64,000 nt of DNA from CAIWHR01 sp039915505 (GTDB lineage Bacteria > Pseudomonadota > Gammaproteobacteria > Burkholderiales > Casimicrobiaceae), in the NCBI GenBank assembly GCA_039915505.1, contig JBDSND010000118.1, forward strand, positions 1 to 64,000, read 5' to 3'. The position numbers were made by a program, and so were the translations under genes. The notes under the pieces were generated by a model, which did not search any database, had not been told where the DNA came from, and worked only from the letters and a program-made list of their open reading frames with translations. Shown piece by piece: positions 43,906-52,529 of this stretch (the stretch's first letter is position 1; every line of letters begins with the position of its first letter).

Positions 43906-44475
43906 ATGCCTGGCGGGACCCCCAACAATTTCACCAATCATTTCCTCATCGCCATGCCGGCGATGGCGGATCCTCACTTCGCGCACGCGCTCACCTACAT
44001 CTGCGAGCACAACGACGACGGGGCCCTGGGGATCGTCGTCAACAAGCCCACCGACATGACGCTCTCGGCGTTGTTCGAGCAGATCGAGGTGCCGCTCGCC
44101 GACGCGGTGCTGGGGCGTGCTGCCGTTCACTTCGGCGGGCCGGTGCAGGTCGACCGTGGCTTCGTCCTGCATCGCCCCCTCGGCAACTGGCAGTCGACGC
44201 TCGCCGTGAGCGACGACATGGGGCTCACCACGTCCAAGGATGTCCTCGAAGCGCTGGCCCGCGGCGAGGGCCCGACCGAGGTGTTCGTCTCCCTCGGGTA
44301 CGCCGGTTGGGGCGCGGGACAGCTCGAGCAGGAGATCCTGCAGAACGCGTGGCTCACCGTCGAGGCGGATCCGGACCTCGTCTTCGACGTCCCCACCGAA
44401 GAGCGCCTGCCTGCGGCGATGCAACTCCTCGGCATCGATTTCTCGCGTCTGTCCGACGATGTCGGACACGCATGA
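43906..44475 (+). CDS. yqgE: YqgE/AlgH family protein
   Basis: A 189-residue protein of the UPF0301 family. The opening FTNHFLIAMPAM, the central GIVVNKPTDMTLSALFEQI and the YAGWGAGQLEQEI block are diagnostic. Biochemical function is not established; in Pseudomonas AlgH is linked to alginate regulation. ATG 43906 is preferred over the upstream frame. It overlaps ruvX by 17 bases and heads the yqgE-ruvX-pyrR-pyrB operon common in betaproteobacteria and pseudomonads. Confidence 0.94.
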   Translation: MPGGTPNNFTNHFLIAMPAMADPHFAHALTYICEHNDDGALGIVVNKPTDMTLSALFEQIEVPLADAVLGRAAVHFGGPVQVDRGFVLHRPLGNWQSTLAVSDDMGLTTSKDVLEALARGEGPTEVFVSLGYAGWGAGQLEQEILQNAWLTVEADPDLVFDVPTEERLPAAMQLLGIDFSRLSDDVGHA

Positions 44476-44932
44476 TCGTCGCGCCGGCGCAGCCGAATCC
44501 GTACCCAGCGGCGCCGTGCTCGGCTTCGATTTCGGCACCCGCAAGATCGGCGTCGCGGTGGGCAACACCATTACCGGGGTAGCGCGGGCCCTCACGACGC
44601 TCCGCGATCCGCCGGGCGCGGCGCGCCATGTCGCCATCTGCGCGCTGATCGTGGACTGGGCGCCCATCGCGCTCATCATCGGGCGACCGTTGCATGCCGA
44701 TGGCAGCCCCCATGCCGTGACCGCGCTCGCCGATGCATTTGCGCTGGAGCTTCGCCGGCGCTTCGCCCTTCCTGTGGAGCAAGTCGACGAGCGCTATACC
44801 ACCCAGATCGCCGAGATCGAGCGCAAGGCCCGCGGCCGCCATCGCGGTGAGGCGGACCGGGACGCGTACGCTGCGGCAATCATCCTGCAGGCATGGCTGG
44901 ACGCGCGGTCCAATGTAGCGTCGCTAACGTAA
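44459..44932 (+). CDS. ruvX: Putative pre-16S rRNA nuclease RuvX/YqgF
   Basis: A 157-residue RNase H-fold nuclease, thought to mature the 5' end of 16S rRNA and once proposed as a Holliday-junction resolvase. Active-site acids lie in LGFDFGTRKIGVA, in VEQVDERYTT and in RGEADRDAYAAAIILQ. ATG 44459 overlaps yqgE by 17 bases, and pyrR follows 12 bases later. The N-terminal 17 residues precede the usual domain start, so a later start at GTA/GCC-rich codons cannot be excluded. Confidence 0.94.
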   Translation: MSDTHDRRAGAAESVPSGAVLGFDFGTRKIGVAVGNTITGVARALTTLRDPPGAARHVAICALIVDWAPIALIIGRPLHADGSPHAVTALADAFALELRRRFALPVEQVDERYTTQIAEIERKARGRHRGEADRDAYAAAIILQAWLDARSNVASLT

Positions 44933-44944
44933 AGCCAGGCGCCC

Positions 44945-45460
44945 GTGACCCTCCCGCATGCCGAGCACGTCCTCGAAGCCCTGGCGAAGGAAATGTCGGG
45001 GGCCGTCGCGCACGATGCGTGCCTCGTCGGTATCTACTCGGGGGGTGCGTGGCTCGCCGAGCGCCTCGCGGCCTTGCTACCGGGCGACCATCCGCTGGGC
45101 TATATCGACGTCTCGTTCTACCGCGACGATTTCGCCCGCAAGGGCCTGAAGCCCGAGGTCAAGCGGACCCAGCTGCCCTTCGAGGTGCAGGGCGCCAGCA
45201 TCGTTTTGGTCGATGACGTGCTCTATACCGGACGCAGCGTACGCGCCGCCATCAACGAGCTGTTCGATTTCGGCAGGCCCGCGCGCGTCGATCTCGCGGT
45301 GCTGATCGACCGCGGCGGCCGCGAACTGCCGATCGAGGCGACCTACGTCGGCACCCGCATCGCGGTGGCGCGCGACACGTCGGTCGTGCTGTCGCGCGAC
45401 GCGGCGGGGTCGTTGTCCCTCGGAACCGAGCCTGCAGAAGGCGCGGTGCCGGATGCGTAA
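44945..45460 (+). CDS. pyrR: PyrR uracil phosphoribosyltransferase / pyrimidine regulator
   Basis: A 171-residue type I phosphoribosyltransferase. The PRPP loop reads IVLVDDVLYTGRSVRAAI near residue 85. In Gram-positive bacteria PyrR controls pyr attenuation; in proteobacteria it is mainly a uracil phosphoribosyltransferase, possibly with a regulatory role. GTG 44945 is the start; the operon position before pyrB confirms the family. It overlaps pyrB by eight bases. No anti-antiterminator structure was identified upstream. Confidence 0.93.
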   Translation: MTLPHAEHVLEALAKEMSGAVAHDACLVGIYSGGAWLAERLAALLPGDHPLGYIDVSFYRDDFARKGLKPEVKRTQLPFEVQGASIVLVDDVLYTGRSVRAAINELFDFGRPARVDLAVLIDRGGRELPIEATYVGTRIAVARDTSVVLSRDAAGSLSLGTEPAEGAVPDA

Positions 45461-46412
45461 TCCACAGCTCGACGCCGACGGCGCGCTGGTCCACCTCCTG
45501 ACGCTCGAGGGGCTGCCGGCCGACGTCATCCGGCACATCCTCGACACGGCCGTGCCGTTTGCCTCCATCTCCGAGCGGGACGTGAAGAAGGTGCCGCTGC
45601 TGCGTGGCAAGGGCGTGTTCAATCTGTTTTTCGAAAGCTCGACCCGTACCCGCACCACCTTCGAGATCGCCGCCAAGCGACTCTCGGCCGACGTTATCAA
45701 CCTCAACATCGCCGTGTCGTCGACGTCCAAGGGCGAGACCTTGCTCGATACCGTCGACAACCTGGTGGCGATGAACGCCGACATGTTCGTGGTACGACAC
45801 GCGCAATCCGGCGCGCCGCACCTCATTGCCGAGCACCTGAACCGCAAGGCGGGCGGCAGCGTACACGTGGTCAACGCCGGGGACGGGCGGCACGCGCATC
45901 CCACCCAGGGGCTGCTCGACCTCTTCACCATCCGGCACTACAAGCGCGACTTCACCAATCTCACCGTGGCGATCGTCGGCGACGTGCTGCACTCACGGGT
46001 GGCACGCTCCCTCATCCATGGCCTTACGACCCTGGGCACGCCGGAGGTGCGGGTTATCGGTCCGAAGACCCTGCTCCCCACCGCCCTCGAATCCCTCGGC
46101 GTCCATGTCTTCCACGACATGCGCGCCGGCCTCAAGGATTGCGACGTGGTCGTGATGCTGCGCCTGCAGAGCGAGCGCATGCGCGGTTCACTGCTGCCGT
46201 CGGCCGGCGAATACTTCAAGCACTACGGCCTGACCCTCGACAAGCTGGCGCTCGCCAAGCCCGACGTGATCGTGATGCATCCCGGGCCGATGAACCGCGG
46301 GGTCGAGATCGACTCGTCCGTCGCCGACGGCCGGCACGCCGTGATCCTGCCGCAGGTGACCTTCGGGATCGCCGTGCGCATGGCGGTGATGAGCATTCTT
46401 GCCGGCAACTAG
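45453..46412 (+). CDS. pyrB: Aspartate carbamoyltransferase catalytic subunit
   Basis: A 319-residue enzyme joining carbamoyl phosphate and aspartate, the committed step of pyrimidine synthesis. The carbamoyl-phosphate site FFESSTRTRTTFE is near residue 55, and HPTQGLLDL and the MHPGPMNRG aspartate-loop region are intact. It overlaps pyrR by eight bases and is followed ten bases later by a dihydroorotase homologue. In pseudomonads this pair forms a dodecameric PyrB-PyrC' complex in place of a PyrI regulatory subunit, and the same is expected here. Confidence 0.96.
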   Translation: MRNPQLDADGALVHLLTLEGLPADVIRHILDTAVPFASISERDVKKVPLLRGKGVFNLFFESSTRTRTTFEIAAKRLSADVINLNIAVSSTSKGETLLDTVDNLVAMNADMFVVRHAQSGAPHLIAEHLNRKAGGSVHVVNAGDGRHAHPTQGLLDLFTIRHYKRDFTNLTVAIVGDVLHSRVARSLIHGLTTLGTPEVRVIGPKTLLPTALESLGVHVFHDMRAGLKDCDVVVMLRLQSERMRGSLLPSAGEYFKHYGLTLDKLALAKPDVIVMHPGPMNRGVEIDSSVADGRHAVILPQVTFGIAVRMAVMSILAGN

Positions 46413-46422
46413 GCGCGCCTGC

Positions 46423-47757
46423 ATGGACCCAGCAAACTCAGCAAACTCAGCGAACGTGCGCATCGAGATCCGCGGCGGCCGTGTCGTGGATCCTTCCCAG
46501 GACACCGACCGCGTGACGTCGCTGTACCTCGCCGAAGGCCGCATCGCCACCCACGGCCGGGCGCCTTCCCGCTGGCAACCGGATCGGGTGATCGACGCCA
46601 GCGGCCTGGTCGTGGCGCCGGGTTTTGTCGACATTGCGGTGCGCCTGGGCGAGCCTGGTCTCGAATACAAGGCGACGCTCGAATCGGAACTCGCCGCCGC
46701 CGTGGCGGGCGGGATCACCAGCCTTGCCTGCCCGCCGGACACCGACCCCCCGCTCGACGAGCCAGGCCTGGTGGAAATGCTGAAGCACCGCGCCCGGTCG
46801 CTGCACCAGGCCAACGTCTACCCGATCGGCGCGCTCACGCTGGGCCTCGCTGGCGAGAAGCTCACCGAGATGAGCGAGCTCGCCGAGCGCGGCTGCGTCG
46901 CGTTCTCCCAGGCCGATCGGCCGCTTGTCGACACCCAGGTCCTGCAGCGCGCGCTCCAGTACGCCGCAACGTTCGGGCACCGGGTGTTCCTGCGTCCGGA
47001 GGACCCGCATCTCGCACGGCTGGGCATTGCCCACGACGGCGAGGTCGCCACGCGACTGGGCTTGTCGGGGATCCCGTCGTCGGCCGAGACGGTCGCGCTC
47101 TCGACAATCTTTCACCTGGTGCGGGAGACGGGCGCGCGGGTGCATATCTGCCGACTCTCGAGCGCGGATGGCGTCGGGCTGGTGCGCGCCGCGAAGGCCG
47201 ACGGGCTGCCGATCACCTGCGACGTCGCCGTGCATCACCTCCATCTTTCCGACATCGACATCGGCTGGTTCGATACCCGCTATCGGTTGATCCCGCCGCT
47301 GCGTAGCACGCGTGACCGTGCAGCGCTCCGTGCCGGCCTCGCGGACGGGACGATCGACCTGGTCTGCTCCGATCACACCCCGGTCGACGACGACGGCAAG
47401 CAGGTGCCCTTCGGCGAAGCCGAGCCTGGCGCGACGGGTGCCGAGTTGCTGCTGCCGCTGCTGCTTGCATGGGCGGCACGCGATGGCGTACCGCTGGCCC
47501 AGGCGCTGCGTGCGATTACGAGCGTTCCGGCGGACGTGCTCGGGGTGAAGGGCGGGACGCTGGGTCCCGGCGCCGCAGCCGACCTGTGCATCTTCGCACC
47601 CGACGCGCACTGGACGGTCGGCCGCGATACGCTCCGCAGCCAGAGCACGAATACGCCGTACTTCGGCCGGGAAGTGCTCGGACGCGTGCGCTATACCCTG
47701 GTGGATGGGCGCGTGCTGTACGCAGCGGAGCCCGTAACCGTATCGACGAGGACCTAG
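46423..47757 (+). CDS. pyrX: Non-catalytic dihydroorotase homologue (PyrC'/PyrX)
   Basis: A 444-residue protein of the dihydroorotase fold. The metal-binding HxH of active enzymes (DxHxHLREPG) reads DIAVRLGEPG here, with Ala72 and Arg74 in place of the histidines. The later ligand region reads LRPED and HICRLSS, with an Arg where the second His is expected. So it should not bind zinc and is very likely inactive, acting as a scaffold for the PyrB enzyme as known for PyrC' of Pseudomonas putida. ATG 46423 is the start; a short 9-base tandem repeat encodes NSANSAN just after it. A catalytic PyrC must be encoded elsewhere. Confidence 0.88.
   Translation: MDPANSANSANVRIEIRGGRVVDPSQDTDRVTSLYLAEGRIATHGRAPSRWQPDRVIDASGLVVAPGFVDIAVRLGEPGLEYKATLESELAAAVAGGITSLACPPDTDPPLDEPGLVEMLKHRARSLHQANVYPIGALTLGLAGEKLTEMSELAERGCVAFSQADRPLVDTQVLQRALQYAATFGHRVFLRPEDPHLARLGIAHDGEVATRLGLSGIPSSAETVALSTIFHLVRETGARVHICRLSSADGVGLVRAAKADGLPITCDVAVHHLHLSDIDIGWFDTRYRLIPPLRSTRDRAALRAGLADGTIDLVCSDHTPVDDDGKQVPFGEAEPGATGAELLLPLLLAWAARDGVPLAQALRAITSVPADVLGVKGGTLGPGAAADLCIFAPDAHWTVGRDTLRSQSTNTPYFGREVLGRVRYTLVDGRVLYAAEPVTVSTRT
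46431..46457 (+). repeat. Nine-base tandem repeat in the pyrX N-terminus
   Basis: AGCAAACTC occurs at 46431-46439 and 46440-46448, followed by a degenerate third copy, AGCGAACGT. It encodes repeated Asn-Ser-Ala residues at the extreme N-terminus, outside the conserved fold. Units of nine bases keep frame, so copy-number change would only lengthen the tail. Confidence 0.7.
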
Positions 47758-48344
47758 GCAGATTTCTGCGCCCGAGGCTCCCGTCCGAGGGTATAGAACT
47801 CGTCGTTGGGCCGCATGCTGATCATATTGGCCATGCGGTTCGACAAGGCGAAGAACGCCGCAATGGCGCCGATGTCCCAGATGTCCTCGTCGGCAAATCC
47901 GGCCGCACGCAACGCCGCGAAATCGCCATCGCCGATGGTCGCGCTGTCCTGGGCCACGCGTAGCGCGAAGTCGAGCATGACCCGCTGCCTGGGCGTGATG
48001 TCGGCCTTGCGATAGTTGGTGGCCACCTGGTCGGCAACGAGCGGATTCTTGGCGTAGATCCGCAGGATCGCGCCGTGCGCCACGACGCAGTACAGGCAGT
48101 CGTTGGCGCCGGAGGTCGCCACCACGATCATCTCCCGCTCGGCCTTGGTGAGACCGCCGTCCTTCAACATCAGCGCATCGTGATAGGCGAAAAATGCCCG
48201 GAACTCGTCCGGGCGATGCGCGAGGGTCAGGAATACGTTCGGCACGAACCCGGCCTTGTCCTGAACCGCGACGATCCGGGCGCGGATGTCATCTGGAAGG
48301 GTGGCGAGGTCCGGGACCGGATAGCGCGAGATGGGCGCACGCAT
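47754..48344 (-). CDS. AhpD-like peroxidase-related protein, carboxymuconolactone decarboxylase family
   Basis: A 196-residue all-helical protein with the redox motif CLYCVVAHG (CxxCxxxH), the active-site pattern of AhpD-type alkylhydroperoxidases. It probably reduces organic peroxides in the cytoplasm with a thiol donor that is not identified here. ATG 48344 was chosen from several in-frame starts because homology begins at RYPVPDLATLP. It starts four bases after the yggX stop, so the two are co-transcribed. Its stop codon overlaps the stop of pyrX on the other strand within the sequence CTAG. Confidence 0.88.
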   Translation of the reverse strand: MRAPISRYPVPDLATLPDDIRARIVAVQDKAGFVPNVFLTLAHRPDEFRAFFAYHDALMLKDGGLTKAEREMIVVATSGANDCLYCVVAHGAILRIYAKNPLVADQVATNYRKADITPRQRVMLDFALRVAQDSATIGDGDFAALRAAGFADEDIWDIGAIAAFFALSNRMANMISMRPNDEFYTLGREPRAQKSA

Positions 48345-48348
48345 CGGG

Positions 48349-48624
48349 CTACTCGTTCGCAGGGGGGACGTAACCGGCGGGCATCGCCGACCCTCCGCCG
48401 AAGAAGTGCTGCTCCATCTGCTCGGCCAGCCACTTGCGGGCGCGTGCGTCCGCAAGTGACAGACGATTCTCGTTGACCAGCATGGTCTGTTGCCGCAGCC
48501 ACTGCTGCCACGCCTCCTTCGACACGCTTGCGTAGATCCGCTTGCCGAGCTCGCCCGGATACGGGGGGAAATCCAGACCTTCGGCCTCGCGGCCGAGCTT
48601 CACGCAGTTGACAGTGCGTGCCAT
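48349..48624 (-). CDS. yggX: Oxidative-damage protection protein YggX
   Basis: A 91-residue Fe(II)-trafficking-type protein. The opening MARTVNCVKLGREAEGLDFP, the YASVSKEAWQQWLRQQTMLVNE core and the EQMEQHFFG segment are diagnostic. YggX proteins protect iron-sulphur enzymes from oxidative damage and may carry labile iron. AAGGAG precedes the ATG. It forms a two-gene unit with the AhpD-like gene, a sensible oxidative-stress pairing. Confidence 0.96.
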   Translation of the reverse strand: MARTVNCVKLGREAEGLDFPPYPGELGKRIYASVSKEAWQQWLRQQTMLVNENRLSLADARARKWLAEQMEQHFFGGGSAMPAGYVPPANE

Positions 48625-48640
48625 GGCGACTCCTTGACGT

Positions 48641-48660
48641 TGATTCGTTGATTCGTTGAT
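48641..48660. repeat. Eight-base tandem repeat upstream of yggX
   Basis: TGATTCGT is present in two and a half tandem copies (48641-48660), 16 bases upstream of the yggX start codon and close to its ribosome binding site, in the 44-base gap after argA. Too few copies to call it phase-variable, but copy change could alter leader length. Confidence 0.7.
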
Positions 48661-48668
48661 GCCAGCCG

Positions 48669-50018
48669 TTAAAGCTTCTTGCGATAGACCTGCGACTTGC
48701 GCTGGAAGTTGTACAGCGCCTGCTTCTCCTGGGGCAGGTCGGCGATGGTGGCATTGCGGTAGCCGCGCTCCAGGAACCACTGCGACGTACGGGTAGTGAG
48801 CACGAACAGCTGCTGGAGCTTGAGCTTGCGGGCACGAGCCTCGATCTCCTCCATTAACGCCTCGCCATAGCCCTCGCGGCGAAAATCCGGGTGCACCGCG
48901 AGGGCCGCGAGCTCCCCGACTTTTTCCGCGAGAAAGGCATAGAGTGCGGCACAGCCGATGATCACGCCGTCGTGCTCGGCGACGACGAACCGCTCGATCT
49001 CCATTTCCAGGCGCTCGCGGGAGCGCCGCACCAGCACGCCCTCTTCTTCGAGCGGCTCGATGATCCCCAGGATGCCGCCGACATCGTCGATGGTCGCATT
49101 GCGCATGTGCGCGAGCGGCGCAGCGGCGATCATGGTGCCCACGCCGTCGCGGGTGAACATCTCCAGCAGTAGCGCGCCGTCGAGGTGGCGGCTGATGAGG
49201 TGGGTGCGCTTTACACCGTGGTCGCAAGCCCGTACCGCGCACGGCAGGTAGTGCTGCACGTCGGGGGGCAGCCGGTCGCGGTTCTGGAGAAGGGTCTCGG
49301 CATCACGAGTGGAGAGCTCGGTCAGGAGCCGCCGGCGGCCGTTCTTCACGCCTTCGGTTTCCATCAAGAACACGAGCTTGTCGGCGCTCACCCGCACCGC
49401 GACCTGGGTGGCGACCTCCTCGAGCGACAGGTTGAAGATCTCGCCGGTGGGCGAGTAGCCGAGCGGCGAAATGATGACGATGTCGCCGTCGTCGAGGCGC
49501 TGGCGGATGGCGTCGACATCCACGCGCCGCACCTCGCCGGTGAGTTGCATGTCGATGCCGTCGCGCACGCCGATCGGCTTGGCAGTGATGAAGTTGCCGG
49601 AAGACACCCGGATACGGGCTCCGGCCATGGGGGAGTTGGCGATGCCGAGGGAGAGCATCGCCTCGATCCGGCTGCGCACCTGACCCGAGGCTTCGAGCAC
49701 GCAATCCATGGTCTCGGCATCGGTCACCCGCAATCCGAAGGCATAGCGATTCTCGATGTCCTGCTGTGCGAGGATGGCCTCGATCTGGGGTCGCGAGCCA
49801 TGCACCACGATCATGCGGATACCGAGGCTATGCAGCAGGTTCAGGTCGTGGACGATGCCCAGGAAGGTGTCATCGGCCACGACCTCGCCGCCGAAGGCGA
49901 TCACGAAAGTCTTACCGCGAAACGCGTGGATGTAGGGAGCGGCAAGCCGGATCCACTGCACGAACGCGCGGGTGGTCGCCGAATGCGCCGTGGGCGCGAC
50001 ATTGGGATTGGATGGCAT
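48669..50018 (-). CDS. argA: Amino-acid N-acetyltransferase (N-acetylglutamate synthase)
   Basis: A 449-residue enzyme making N-acetylglutamate, the first step of arginine synthesis. Residues about 20-290 form the amino-acid-kinase-like domain (FVIAFGGEVV, VVHGSRPQIEAIL), which binds arginine for feedback inhibition. Residues about 300-449 form the GNAT acetyltransferase domain, with the acetyl-CoA loop HPDFRREGYGEALM. ATG 50018 is the start, since upstream frame has no homology. It is divergent from uvrD with about 200 bases between, and is followed by yggX on the same strand. Confidence 0.95.
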   Translation of the reverse strand: MPSNPNVAPTAHSATTRAFVQWIRLAAPYIHAFRGKTFVIAFGGEVVADDTFLGIVHDLNLLHSLGIRMIVVHGSRPQIEAILAQQDIENRYAFGLRVTDAETMDCVLEASGQVRSRIEAMLSLGIANSPMAGARIRVSSGNFITAKPIGVRDGIDMQLTGEVRRVDVDAIRQRLDDGDIVIISPLGYSPTGEIFNLSLEEVATQVAVRVSADKLVFLMETEGVKNGRRRLLTELSTRDAETLLQNRDRLPPDVQHYLPCAVRACDHGVKRTHLISRHLDGALLLEMFTRDGVGTMIAAAPLAHMRNATIDDVGGILGIIEPLEEEGVLVRRSRERLEMEIERFVVAEHDGVIIGCAALYAFLAEKVGELAALAVHPDFRREGYGEALMEEIEARARKLKLQQLFVLTTRTSQWFLERGYRNATIADLPQEKQALYNFQRKSQVYRKKL

Positions 50019-50220
50019 CGTGACGAGCGGCGAGGCCCGGCCGGGGGCGCTCGGGCGCGGCGGAATTATACCGCCCGGTCCCCGTCGCGACGTCGCGACG
50101 GCCTCTATAATGATCGGTCGCCCGGCGCGTGCGGGATGCAGCGCGAGGCATGGCGCTGACGTGGCCGCCGCCTTGGCTCGCGCTCTCGTCCGATCCATCG
50201 TCGTTCGCGGCGCCCACCCC

Positions 50221-52497
50221 ATGTCCTCGCTGCTAGCCAACCTCAATCCTGAGCAACTCGCAGCGGTCACACTGCCGCACCAGTCGGCGCTCATCCTCGC
50301 CGGCGCCGGCAGTGGCAAGACGCGCGTCCTGACGACGCGCATTGCCTGGCTGATGGCGACGGGGCAGGCGTCGCCACTGTCGGTCCTGGCCGTAACCTTT
50401 ACCAACAAGGCCGCGAAGGAGATGCTGACGCGGCTGTCGGCCATGACCCCGGTGCACACCCGCGGTATGTGGATCGGCACGTTCCACGGCCTGTGCAACC
50501 GGTTGCTCCGTACCCATTACCGCGAAGCCAAACTGCCGCAGCTCTTCCAGATTCTGGACACGCAGGACCAGCTCGGCGTCATCAAGCGGCTCTATAAGGG
50601 GCATTCGATCGACGAGGAGCGCTTTCCCCCCCGGCAACTCCAGTATTTCATCTCCGGCGCGAAGGAGGAGGGGCTGCGTCCGAATGCGGTCGAGGCGCAC
50701 GATCCATTCACCCGGCGCCAGGTCGAACACTACGCGCTCTACGAGGCACTCTGCCAACGCGAAGGCGCGGTGGATTTTGCCGAGCTGATGCTGCGCAGTT
50801 ACGAGATGCTGCAGGGGCACGACGGCTTGCGCGCGCACTACCAGAGCCGGTTCTCGCACATCTTGGTCGACGAGTTCCAGGATACCAACCTGTTGCAGTA
50901 CCGCTGGCTGAAGCTCCTCACGGGCGCGCACACGGCGGTCTTGGCCGTGGGCGACGATGACCAGTCGATCTACGCATTTCGCGGCGCCAACGTCGCCAAC
51001 ATGCAGAACTTCGAGCGTGACTTCGGCGCTGCGGAGGTACCGGTACGGCTCATCAAGCTCGAGCAGAACTACCGGTCGCACGCTCACATCCTGGATGCGG
51101 CCAACGCCCTCATCAAACATAACGAGGGCCGGCTCGGCAAGAACCTGTGGACCGACGCCGGCACCGGCGAACCGGTGCGCGCCTTTGCCGCCCCCTCCGA
51201 CTTCGACGAGGCGGCCTTCGTGGTCGACGTGGTGAAAGGACTCGCTGGCGATGGCGTGGTGTTGAGCGAGGTGGCCGTGCTGTACCGTTCGAACGCCCAG
51301 TCGCGGGTGCTCGAGCACGCGCTCTTCAACGCCGCGGTTCCGTATCGCGTCTATGGCGGCATGCGCTTCTTCGAGCGCGCCGAGATCAAGCACGCGCTAG
51401 CCTATCTGCGGCTCGTCGCCTCGCCGGTCGATGACGGCGCGTTTCTTCGGGTGGTGAACTTCCCGCCGCGCGGCATCGGTGCCCGGACACTCGAGACTCT
51501 GCAGGACACGGCGCGTGCGCAGGGCACGAGCCTGTGGCAGGCGGCGTGCTCGGGCGCTGTCGGCGGCAAGTCCGGAACAGCACTCGCTTCGTTCGTGAAG
51601 CTGGTCGAGAGCATACGTGCGGCGACCGACGGACTGTCGCTCGCCGATGTTGTCGCGTACGTCGTTTCGGCGACCGGTCTTGCGACGCATTTCCGTGCGG
51701 ATAAGGACGGCCAGGATCGCGTCGACAACCTCGAGGAGCTCGTCAGTGCGGCCGAGAGCTTCGTGCGGGAGGCCGACTTCACCCCCGATGCGCCGGCGCT
51801 GGACGCGGTGGCGGATGCGATGGCCAGCGCCGACGCGGGCCCGGGGCCCGACGCCGCGCCGCGACACGACGAATCGGTACTGGCGGCGTTCCTGTCGCAC
51901 GCGGCCCTCGAGGCCGGGGAAACGCAAGCGGCGGAAGGCCGTGCCGCGCTGCAGCTCATGACCGTGCACGCTGCCAAGGGACTGGAGTTCCACAGCGTTT
52001 TCGTCACCGGCCTGGAAGAAGGCTTGTTCCCGCACGAGAACAGCCTTTCCGAAGCCGCTGGGGTCGAGGAGGAGCGAAGGCTGATGTACGTCGCGATCAC
52101 CCGCGCGCGGCGTCGGCTGTACCTCACCAACGCCCAGAGCCGCATGCTCCACGGCCAGGTGCGCTACAACATCCCCTCGCGTTTCATGAACGAGATTCCA
52201 GGCGAGCTCGTGCAGTGGCTGTCCCCCCAGCGTCCCCGCTTGTCGGCGATGGACGTCGACACGGCCGAATGGGGCCACCGTGTCACCATGAGCCCACGCG
52301 CGGGCCAGGTGCCGGCATCGCGTGCCAGCGAAGCCGGCGGCTGGCGCATCGGCCAGAACGTTCGCCACGCGAAGTTTGGCGCTGGCGTCATCATCGATGC
52401 CGAGGGTCGCGGCGCGGATGCCCGCGTGCAGGTGAACTTCCGGGAAGCCGGTGTGAAATGGCTGGCCCTGGAGTACGCCAAGCTCGAGGCAGCGTAG
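50221..52497 (+). CDS. uvrD: DNA helicase II UvrD
   Basis: A 758-residue superfamily 1 helicase that unwinds DNA 3' to 5' in nucleotide excision and mismatch repair. Walker A GAGSGKT is near residue 32, motif II is VDEFQDTN, motif III GDDDQSIYAFRGA, motif IV LEQNYRSH and motif VI YVAITRARRRLYL. The C-terminal 60 residues contain the Tudor-like segment GQNVRHAKFGAGVI that binds RNA polymerase. ATG 50221 is the start at the point where homology begins. Length (758) is slightly more than E. coli UvrD at 720. Confidence 0.96.
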   Translation: MSSLLANLNPEQLAAVTLPHQSALILAGAGSGKTRVLTTRIAWLMATGQASPLSVLAVTFTNKAAKEMLTRLSAMTPVHTRGMWIGTFHGLCNRLLRTHYREAKLPQLFQILDTQDQLGVIKRLYKGHSIDEERFPPRQLQYFISGAKEEGLRPNAVEAHDPFTRRQVEHYALYEALCQREGAVDFAELMLRSYEMLQGHDGLRAHYQSRFSHILVDEFQDTNLLQYRWLKLLTGAHTAVLAVGDDDQSIYAFRGANVANMQNFERDFGAAEVPVRLIKLEQNYRSHAHILDAANALIKHNEGRLGKNLWTDAGTGEPVRAFAAPSDFDEAAFVVDVVKGLAGDGVVLSEVAVLYRSNAQSRVLEHALFNAAVPYRVYGGMRFFERAEIKHALAYLRLVASPVDDGAFLRVVNFPPRGIGARTLETLQDTARAQGTSLWQAACSGAVGGKSGTALASFVKLVESIRAATDGLSLADVVAYVVSATGLATHFRADKDGQDRVDNLEELVSAAESFVREADFTPDAPALDAVADAMASADAGPGPDAAPRHDESVLAAFLSHAALEAGETQAAEGRAALQLMTVHAAKGLEFHSVFVTGLEEGLFPHENSLSEAAGVEEERRLMYVAITRARRRLYLTNAQSRMLHGQVRYNIPSRFMNEIPGELVQWLSPQRPRLSAMDVDTAEWGHRVTMSPRAGQVPASRASEAGGWRIGQNVRHAKFGAGVIIDAEGRGADARVQVNFREAGVKWLALEYAKLEAA

Positions 52498-52529
52498 ATC
52501 CTCGAGGTCCGAACTGGCCGGCGCCGTTT

